This document shows positions 22,625-28,713 of a stretch of 28,713 bases of DNA, one piece after another. Numbering within the stretch: position 1 is the stretch's first letter; every line of letters begins with the position of its first letter. This DNA is from Acidobacteria bacterium AH-259-G07 (lineage in GTDB: Bacteria > Acidobacteriota > UBA6911 > RPQK01 > JADFOI01), in contig JALLON010000006.1 of assembly GCA_027717925.1 (NCBI GenBank), forward strand, positions 1 through 28,713. The letters run 5' to 3'. A program made the translations under genes and the position numbers. The notes under the pieces were generated by a model. The model was not told the DNA's origin. It saw only the letters and a program-made list of their open reading frames with translations, and ran no database searches.

Positions 22625-24082
22625 CTACCACAGGCCTATTACTTTCCACCACAAACCACCGATCCCGAGCCAGATAATGATGTTGATGACGCTGATGAGT
22701 GCTCCCAGTTTCCACCAAATGCCCATCTCCACGTAGCCAGACCCAAACAGCACAGGTGCGGGCCCCGTACCATAGTGGGTCATGCTGCTGAACAGATTGC
22801 TGAAGAAAGCTAATACCAAAGCGGCCAACATGGGTGGTGTACCCACGGCAATGGCAACGGCCAGAAACGCACCGTACATGGAACTGACATGAGCGGTGTT
22901 GCTGGCGAAAAAATAGTGGCTGTAAAAATAGACCAAACTCAGAATCAGAAAGGAAGTCACCCAACTGATGCCTGCTACGGCAGCGCCCATCGCCTCACCA
23001 AACCAAGGAATTAATCCCAATTCGTTCAGGTAAGTAGCCATCATCACCAGAGCTGCGAACCAAACCAGCGTGTTCCAGGCCCCCTTTTCCTGAAGAATAT
23101 CGTTCCAGGTCAATGCGCCGCCAAGCAGCAAAACGCCCAAGCCGACAAAAGCCGCAGTGGTACTATGGATACCCAGTTCACTGCCGAAGATCCACAAGAA
23201 CAACAGTAGAAAGAAAGTACCCAACATCATCCATTCGCTAGGCTTCAACTTCCCCATTTCCACAAGTTGATCCCTAGCAATTTGTGTAGCGCCAGGTGTT
23301 TCCTTTATTTCCGGCGGGTAAACTTTGTAGAGAACCCAGGGCACTATAGCCAGGCTGACAAGACCGGGGACAATTGCAGCAAGTGCCCAACCCCCCCAGG
23401 TGATTTCAACACCCATGTCCCCGGCCAACTTGGCCGCCAGCGGATTGGCCGCCATGGCTGTTAAAAACATGGCACTGGTGATGACTGTGCCCTGGAAGGA
23501 AGTCTTGATCAAAAAAGCACCGATCTTGCGGGCCGTACCATCATCCGGCTCGCTGCCGTAAGATTTTGCGATTGACCTTAGAATTGGGAAGATGACCCCT
23601 CCGGCGCGAGCTGTGTTGCTGGGGATGGCTGGGGCTAAGACCAAATCGGTGGCGACCATACTGTAAGCCACACCCAGGGACTTTTTTCCGACAGCCGCCA
23701 TGAACAAATAAGCGATCCGAGCCCCCAAGCCGGTCTTGATAAAGCCACGAGAGATGAAGAAGGCTATTACAATGAGCCAGATGACGCGGTTGCCAAAACC
23801 GCTCAAGGATTCGCTAATAGTGAGAGTGCCTGTGAAGGCGGTAACTGCAATGCCCAACATGGCGACTGCACCCATTGGCAAGGGTTTGGCGATGATACCC
23901 ACAATTGTGGCCGCAAAGATGGCCAGAAGGTGCCATGCTTTGATGTCCACACCTTCAGGGGCCGGAATGAGCCAAATGACGGTGCCCACAAGCACGGTGA
24001 CTAACACTGGCACCAGCTTGGCCCCCTCTAAAGACGTCTTAGGTAGACTTGAAGTTTTTTCTTTTGCCGTAATGTTCGCCAT
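22625..24082 (-). CDS. DASS-family (SLC13/CitT-like) sodium-coupled anion symporter
   Basis: The protein is about 485 aa with 11 or more hydrophobic segments, the usual size for divalent anion:Na+ symporters. The two SNT motifs that form the sodium and carboxylate site are present: SNTARAGG at ~155-162 and ASNTAHVSSMYGAF in the second half, the latter followed by GTPP. Substrates in the family are C4 to C6 dicarboxylates or citrate, tartrate or 2-oxoglutarate; CitT/YbhI-like relatives are antiporters. Specificity is not readable. The ATG at 24082 is preferred since the frame upstream lacks ATG and is charged (a TTG at 24136 is the alternative), but there is no strong ribosome site. It is convergent with the MBL gene and divergent from the RND operon, so it is probably a single-gene unit. 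Confidence 0.9.
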   Translation of the reverse strand: MANITAKEKTSSLPKTSLEGAKLVPVLVTVLVGTVIWLIPAPEGVDIKAWHLLAIFAATIVGIIAKPLPMGAVAMLGIAVTAFTGTLTISESLSGFGNRVIWLIVIAFFISRGFIKTGLGARIAYLFMAAVGKKSLGVAYSMVATDLVLAPAIPSNTARAGGVIFPILRSIAKSYGSEPDDGTARKIGAFLIKTSFQGTVITSAMFLTAMAANPLAAKLAGDMGVEITWGGWALAAIVPGLVSLAIVPWVLYKVYPPEIKETPGATQIARDQLVEMGKLKPSEWMMLGTFFLLLFLWIFGSELGIHSTTAAFVGLGVLLLGGALTWNDILQEKGAWNTLVWFAALVMMATYLNELGLIPWFGEAMGAAVAGISWVTSFLILSLVYFYSHYFFASNTAHVSSMYGAFLAVAIAVGTPPMLAALVLAFFSNLFSSMTHYGTGPAPVLFGSGYVEMGIWWKLGALISVINIIIWLGIGGLWWKVIGLW

Positions 24083-24445
24083 GTAAGTTATTTTCAACCC
24101 CTTTTTTGGATTTCGAGCCCTCGCCTTTTTCTCCAATCAGACCCTCGTCAAGAATTGCGCGTGAGTGCTGGGTCAAAGGAGAAATTGGGAGGAGTCTACG
24201 CAATTGCCAGCCTAAAAGCACGGAGTTTATGTGTATTTATGAACCAGAGTACTAACCCGCATTTCTCACACCGGCTCTACTGTATCGGCGGAATCATCCG
24301 CCCTGACCGAGAAATGTTGGGGCGATTCTTCCTAACATAGCTCCAATGTCCCGCGTTAGAAGGGAATGAATCCCGAGCCGAAGCCGTGTAGAATAGTGGG
24401 GTTTGCTTTGAACTCTGTCACGAAGAAGTTTTCGGGATTATATTG
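24083..24445. other. Divergent intergenic region, transporter and RND operon
   Basis: I see no gene in this 363-bp stretch. It must hold promoters for the symporter (minus) and the RND operon (plus). TAGAAT at 24389-24394 is a possible -10 for the plus strand but no matching -35 is clear. Confidence 0.3.
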
Positions 24446-25519
24446 ATGTTTGTTTTGTTTCTCGTCTCCCCACTGTTGATGGTTTTCAGTGTAGTCTCCT
24501 CAGAGGGACAGAACGGGGACGCTCCCTTGATTCGCTTCACCCAGGTCCGTGCTCACCGAGTTAACCAATCGGTCCAGCTGCCGGGCACTGTGCAGTCGCG
24601 ACTCGTGAGCACGGTCGCCAGCGAGGTTGCGGGACTGGTCGAGGAATTGCCCGCTCGAGAGGGTCAAGAGGTCGAGCAGGGACAGGTTCTCGCACAACTT
24701 CGCCGCCGGAGCTTTGAACTTCGGCTGCGGGCGGAGGAGGCTCAGCTAAAGGAAGATGAAGCTCACAGGATGCTGGCCGAACGAACCCTCGAGCGCGCCC
24801 GTGACCTGTTTGATCGAGGTGTCTACAGCCGACAACAGCTGGACGACACCCTATTCGAATTCAATGCTTGGGAAGGACGCGTTGAACGACTTCGGGCTGA
24901 GATCGAACAACTTAAAGATGATATTGACCGGACCACCATCCGGGCCCCTTATGGAGGGGTGGTCGTGAGCGAAAACACTCAAGTAGGTGAGTGGATGGAG
25001 GAAGGAGGTGCGGTGGTGGAGCTGTTGTCCCGGGAAGAATTAGAAGTGGCGTTGGATCTGCCGGAGCGTTACTTCGGGGCGCTCAGGCCGCACTCGCGAG
25101 CCCGGATCACCTTCGAGGCTCTTCCAGGACTGGAAATCGAAGGGGTGGTCCGGACGATCATTCCTAGAGCCGACTCACAGGCGCGAACGTTTCCCATTAA
25201 GCTGAGTATACCGAACCGGCAAGGCCGGATTGGAATCGGCATGTTGGCAGCAGTTACCCTCCCGATTGGTAACTCCCATACTAGTCTCATTGTCCCCAAA
25301 GACGCAGTCATTACACGAGGAGAGGAGCAGTTTGTTTTTGTGCTGAATGAGGACGACTCAGTCCGCCGGACCACGGTTCAGACCGGCGCCGGAGTAGAAA
25401 TTTGGGTCGAAGTTCAGGGGGCGATCCAGGAGGGACAAAGAGTTGTTACTCGGGGAAATGAACGCCTGGACGATGGGCAGAAAGTGAGTGCCGAGCTGCT
25501 GGAGTATTCGACGCCATGA
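24446..25519 (+). CDS. RND efflux periplasmic adaptor (membrane fusion protein)
   Basis: Start is the ATG at 24446 (a TTG lies one codon earlier). Residues 1-22 are a signal peptide (LFLVSPLLMVFSVVSSEG). Then come the barrel-sandwich first half (VASEVAGLVEELPAREGQEV, EQGQVLAQL), an alpha-helical hairpin (~85-150, charged and coiled-coil-like) for outer-membrane channel docking, the second lipoyl half (IRAPYGGVVVSENTQVGEWM), a beta-barrel (VALDLPERYFGAL) and a membrane-proximal domain ending near residue 357. Length and order are normal for HlyD/AcrA-type adaptors. The stop overlaps the permease start (ATGA at 25516-25519), indicating translational coupling. It should bridge the inner-membrane pump and a TolC-like channel, not present in this window. 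Confidence 0.92.
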   Translation: MFVLFLVSPLLMVFSVVSSEGQNGDAPLIRFTQVRAHRVNQSVQLPGTVQSRLVSTVASEVAGLVEELPAREGQEVEQGQVLAQLRRRSFELRLRAEEAQLKEDEAHRMLAERTLERARDLFDRGVYSRQQLDDTLFEFNAWEGRVERLRAEIEQLKDDIDRTTIRAPYGGVVVSENTQVGEWMEEGGAVVELLSREELEVALDLPERYFGALRPHSRARITFEALPGLEIEGVVRTIIPRADSQARTFPIKLSIPNRQGRIGIGMLAAVTLPIGNSHTSLIVPKDAVITRGEEQFVFVLNEDDSVRRTTVQTGAGVEIWVEVQGAIQEGQRVVTRGNERLDDGQKVSAELLEYSTP

Positions 25520-28500
25520 AGATTGTCCGCTCATCGATCAGCTATCCGGTTTCGACAGCAGTAGGAGTCCTTCTACTGATTCTATTTGGGACGCTGGCCC
25601 TGATCCGAATTCCAGTGCAGTTGACGCCCGAGGTCCAGGAGCCGCAAATCATCGTGACGACGTCCTGGCCTGGAGCCAGCCCTCAGGAAGTCGAGCGGGA
25701 AATTATCGATGAGCAGGAAGAGCAGCTGAAATCGCTCGAGGGTCTCATCAAGATGGAAAGTTCCAGCAGCGACAGTATGGGTACACTGATTTTAACCTTC
25801 CCGGTAGGTACTGAGATCGACAGTGCACTCCTACGCGTCGCCAATCGACTGGAACAAGTCCCTTCCTATCCTGATGAAGCGGAGAAACCTGTCATTACCA
25901 GCAGCAGCGCCGATGAAGGTGCCACTGCATGGTTTGTACTTCGACCTAGGAGAGAGAACGCTTTCGAAGGAAATATCTCCACGCTCTACGATTTCGTCGA
26001 CGATTTTATCGAACCTCAGCTAGAGCGGGTTCCGGGTGTAGCCAATTCCAACTTCTTCGGCGGCCGACCCCATGAAATGCACGTTGTTGTTAATCTGGCG
26101 AAGCTCGCCGCCCGGCGAGTCACAATCAATGAACTCGCTGCCGCCCTCGACCGAGAGAACCGAAACTTCAGTGGGGGAGATTTCGAGGAAGGGAAGCGGC
26201 GCTACATTGTCCGGACGGTGGGCGAGTATCAGTCACCTGAAGATATCGAGAACATCGTTGCCGCAGTTCGCAATGGGGTTCCAGTCTATCTCAGAGATGT
26301 AGCTCATGCCGAACTGGGCTTTCGCAAACCGACAGCTCAGGTTTTTGAGCGGGATAAAGAAGTCATAGCAATCAACGCCATGCGTGCCCCGGGATCAAAC
26401 GTCCTCGATGTGATGGACGGCTTAAGGAAGACGGTCGAACGTCTCAACACCGACCTGTTAGCCGCCCGTGGACTGGAACTCGTTGAGGCTTATGACGAAA
26501 CGGAGTACATTGAGGGCGCCATCGATCTAGTTCGACAGAGTCTTTTTATCGGTGGAGCCTTGGCTATCCTGGTGCTACTCCTCTATTTGCGCAGTGCTTC
26601 ATCCACGCTCGTTATCGCGGTTGCAATTCCCATCAGTGTGATCGGCGCCTTTCTGATGATGTACTGGTCCGGACGAACGCTTAATGTGATCAGCCTGGCA
26701 GGTTTGGCGTTCGCGGTCGGGATGGTGGTGGACAACTCGATCGTGGTGCTTGAGAACATCTACCGACACCGTCAGCTTGGAAAATCGCGCCGTGCAGCCG
26801 CCTATGACGGTACCCGAGAAGTTTGGGGAGCGGTTCTGGCCAGTACTCTGACCACCATTGCTGTGTTCCTCCCCGTGATCTTCATGGAGGAGGAAGTCGG
26901 ACAGCTCTTTGGTGACATCGCCATCGCGATTAGTTGTGCAGTGGCCTTCAGTCTTATCGTATCGATCACGGTCATACCCTCATTGTCGGCCAAAATCCTA
27001 TCTCGAAATAACAAAGCCCAGACACCTCCACGTTTCCGGATTGGAGTTCATCCGGGCCGCATCTTCAAGGGAGCGGTCGTTCAGACCGTCAATTGGATCA
27101 ACCGTTCAACGCTGAGGCGGCTGGCACTCGTCCTTCTTCTCACCACTGCCTCGCTTGGTTTCAGTTATCTCCTGATGCCCAAAACAGAGTATCTGCCGGT
27201 GGGCAATCAGAATTTCATCTTCGGGGTACTACTCCCGCCTCCCGGCTACAGCGTGGAGCAGGTCGCAGAGATGCGCAGAGCCTATGTGGATGGACTTTCT
27301 CGCTTGTTGGAGAGTACTCCCGGGAGCCCCGAGGCGGTCGGCCAGCCGGGCGGAGGCATCCACTCCTTCTTTTTCGTGGCCCTTGCCAATCAAGCTTTCA
27401 TGGGAGCACGCGCCAGGGATCCAATGCGCATTCGAGAATTAATTCCAGACTTTCTTGACGTAGGGGCTCAGCTTCCCGGAGCTATCTTTGTGATCAGCCA
27501 GGCCAGTATTTTTGAGCGGGGGATCGACGAAGGGCGAAACATCGACATCGAGTTCACCGGTCCCAATCTGGAGCGATTGATTGAATTGGGGAGTGAGGCC
27601 TTCGGAACACTACGACGAGTTATGCCGGCTGCTCAAGCCAGACCTATTCCCGGATTGGACTTGGGGAACCCGGAAATCCGCGTTTTAACCCATCGCCAGA
27701 GGTCTGCGGAGCTGGGTCTTTCAAATCGGGATCTCGGGTTCACGGTCAGCGCTCTGGTTGACGGAGTCAAGGCGAGCGACTATCAGTATGAGGGAAAGGA
27801 GATTGATCTCAAGATCATTTCTGCAGAGAGCTTCAAACGACGTACTCATTTGCTGGAACAGTTGCCCATCGCTACTCCATCGGGCCAGCTGGTAACGCTC
27901 GGATCGGTGGCCGACATCAGAGAGGTCAACGGGCCTGTGCAAATCAATCATCGAGAGCGGGAGCGGGCTATCACGCTGCGTGTAAGCCCGGCTGAGCGGA
28001 TGCCGCTCCAATCGGCGATGGAGTTGATTGAGAGGGAAATCCTGGAACCGATGGAGAGGGCGGGCAAGCTGGGTGGGCTCTATCGTGCCTCCCTGAGTGG
28101 TACCGCTGACAAGCTCGCCCAGGTGGGCCGTTCCCTGCAAGTCAACCTCATTCTGGCCCTGATCATTACCTATCTCTTGATGGCAGCACTTTTTGAGAGT
28201 TTTCTCTATCCGTTCGTGATTATGTTCAGCGTGCCACTGGCTGCTATCGGTGGATTTCTCGGGCTGGCAGCGGTAAACGCATTCTTGACCTACCAGGCCC
28301 TCGATGTCCTCACCATGCTAGGTTTCATCATCCTGATCGGAACCGTGGTGAACAATGCAATCCTGATCGTCCATCAGTCACTCAACCACATGCGGGAGGA
28401 GGGTCTGGCTTCGACCGAAGCCATTGCAACGGCGGTTGAAAACAGGATTCGTCCTATTTTTATGAGCGTGTCTACCAGCGTGTTTGCAATGCTGCCTTTG

Positions 28501-28698
28501 GTTCTTTTTCCCGGTGCCGGGTCCGAATTGTACCGTGGTCTGGGAAGTGTCGTAATCGCCGGTCTGGTGGTCTCCACCGTTTTCACCATCTTCCTGGTGC
28601 CTGCAGTATTTAGTCTGGCGCTTGATGCCCGAACCGCCGTACTGGGACAGGCGCGACGCCTACTGGGTTCTGGAAGGGAAGCGATGGCTAAAAACTGA
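25516..28698 (+). CDS. RND family efflux transporter permease (HAE1/AcrB-like)
   Basis: The 1060-aa protein is a full-length RND pump with TM1 at ~10-30 (STAVGVLLLILFGTLALIRI), a large periplasmic loop, TM2-6 (~343-500), a second TM-loop pair and TM8-12. In TM4, VGMVVDNSIVVLENI places Asp406 and Asn407 where AcrB has Asp407 and Asp408. In TM10, LIGTVVNNAILIVHQ has Asn where AcrB has Lys940. Such variants are frequent in environmental HAE1-like permeases, so the proton relay may differ from AcrB, with one acidic residue kept. Substrates could be antimicrobials, lipids or other amphiphiles. It starts within the adaptor stop codon (ATGA). The stop is 15 bp from the window edge, so a downstream gene (for example an outer-membrane channel) cannot be judged. 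Confidence 0.93.
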   Translation: MKIVRSSISYPVSTAVGVLLLILFGTLALIRIPVQLTPEVQEPQIIVTTSWPGASPQEVEREIIDEQEEQLKSLEGLIKMESSSSDSMGTLILTFPVGTEIDSALLRVANRLEQVPSYPDEAEKPVITSSSADEGATAWFVLRPRRENAFEGNISTLYDFVDDFIEPQLERVPGVANSNFFGGRPHEMHVVVNLAKLAARRVTINELAAALDRENRNFSGGDFEEGKRRYIVRTVGEYQSPEDIENIVAAVRNGVPVYLRDVAHAELGFRKPTAQVFERDKEVIAINAMRAPGSNVLDVMDGLRKTVERLNTDLLAARGLELVEAYDETEYIEGAIDLVRQSLFIGGALAILVLLLYLRSASSTLVIAVAIPISVIGAFLMMYWSGRTLNVISLAGLAFAVGMVVDNSIVVLENIYRHRQLGKSRRAAAYDGTREVWGAVLASTLTTIAVFLPVIFMEEEVGQLFGDIAIAISCAVAFSLIVSITVIPSLSAKILSRNNKAQTPPRFRIGVHPGRIFKGAVVQTVNWINRSTLRRLALVLLLTTASLGFSYLLMPKTEYLPVGNQNFIFGVLLPPPGYSVEQVAEMRRAYVDGLSRLLESTPGSPEAVGQPGGGIHSFFFVALANQAFMGARARDPMRIRELIPDFLDVGAQLPGAIFVISQASIFERGIDEGRNIDIEFTGPNLERLIELGSEAFGTLRRVMPAAQARPIPGLDLGNPEIRVLTHRQRSAELGLSNRDLGFTVSALVDGVKASDYQYEGKEIDLKIISAESFKRRTHLLEQLPIATPSGQLVTLGSVADIREVNGPVQINHRERERAITLRVSPAERMPLQSAMELIEREILEPMERAGKLGGLYRASLSGTADKLAQVGRSLQVNLILALIITYLLMAALFESFLYPFVIMFSVPLAAIGGFLGLAAVNAFLTYQALDVLTMLGFIILIGTVVNNAILIVHQSLNHMREEGLASTEAIATAVENRIRPIFMSVSTSVFAMLPLVLFPGAGSELYRGLGSVVIAGLVVSTVFTIFLVPAVFSLALDARTAVLGQARRLLGSGREAMAKN

Positions 28699-28713
28699 GC
28701 GGCTCTCAAACCG

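Noticed and set aside
22612..22634. CCTGTG/CACAGG stem between convergent MBL and symporter genes
   Set aside because: Only six pairs with an 11-base loop, overlapping the symporter stop codon, and no T run.
1..28713. CRISPR array, prophage, rRNA or complete tRNA genes
   Set aside because: No regularly spaced repeats, phage structural genes, rRNA motifs or full cloverleaf sequence were seen on reading both strands.

Overview
The window looks like accessory chromosome from a free-living, glycan-degrading bacterium with a fairly GC-rich genome. The mix points most plausibly to Acidobacteriota or a neighbouring phylum: secreted GH127-type and GH31 glycosidases, two sialidases, Hanks-type kinases fused to extracytoplasmic sensor or enzyme domains (PD40 propeller, PEGA/FGE-like/esterase), a DUF6807 lipoprotein remnant and an ISAzo13-type element. 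This assignment is inferred from gene content only; there is no rRNA or other phylogenetic marker.

Layout. 23-7162 is a carbohydrate locus: a minus-strand pair (a frameshifted GH127/146-like lipoprotein and a GH31 glycosidase) diverges from a plus-strand HypBA1-like GH127 enzyme, followed by a truncated DUF6807 lipoprotein. 7610-13433 is a minus-strand block: a GH33-type sialidase, a Tat-exported sialidase, and a large kinase-PEGA-FGE-like-esterase fusion. A ~300 bp block (tail of a PD40-type gene, spacer, first ~20 codons of a kinase gene) is present in front of the kinase and again, diverged, in front of the GH33 gene, so the GH33 product now carries a kinase-derived leader. 13961-15871 carries an ankyrin/unknown chimera, a VOC protein and a DUF2007-zinc ribbon protein.

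15955-18832 is a mobile-cassette-like stretch bounded by two copies of a 14-bp attC-like sequence. It holds a small cupin gene, cleanly split by a 1,901-bp ISAzo13-type element (terminal inverted repeats, 4-bp target duplication CTTA, transposase in two frames joined at an A9 run), and a start-less BrnA-type antitoxin remnant. 19107-22578 is a second kinase (PD40 propeller) followed closely by a COG1237-type metallo-hydrolase. A DASS-family anion symporter lies convergent to it. 24446-28698 is a translationally coupled RND adaptor/permease pair reaching the right edge.

The main story is genome remodelling: a split gene that can be reconstructed to the base, a chimeric sialidase with captured kinase upstream sequence, an ankyrin chimera, and several decayed or frameshifted genes, amid secreted glycan-degrading enzymes and transmembrane signalling kinases. 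I do not see a CRISPR array, phage, rRNA or complete tRNA, nor a clearly new multi-gene system.
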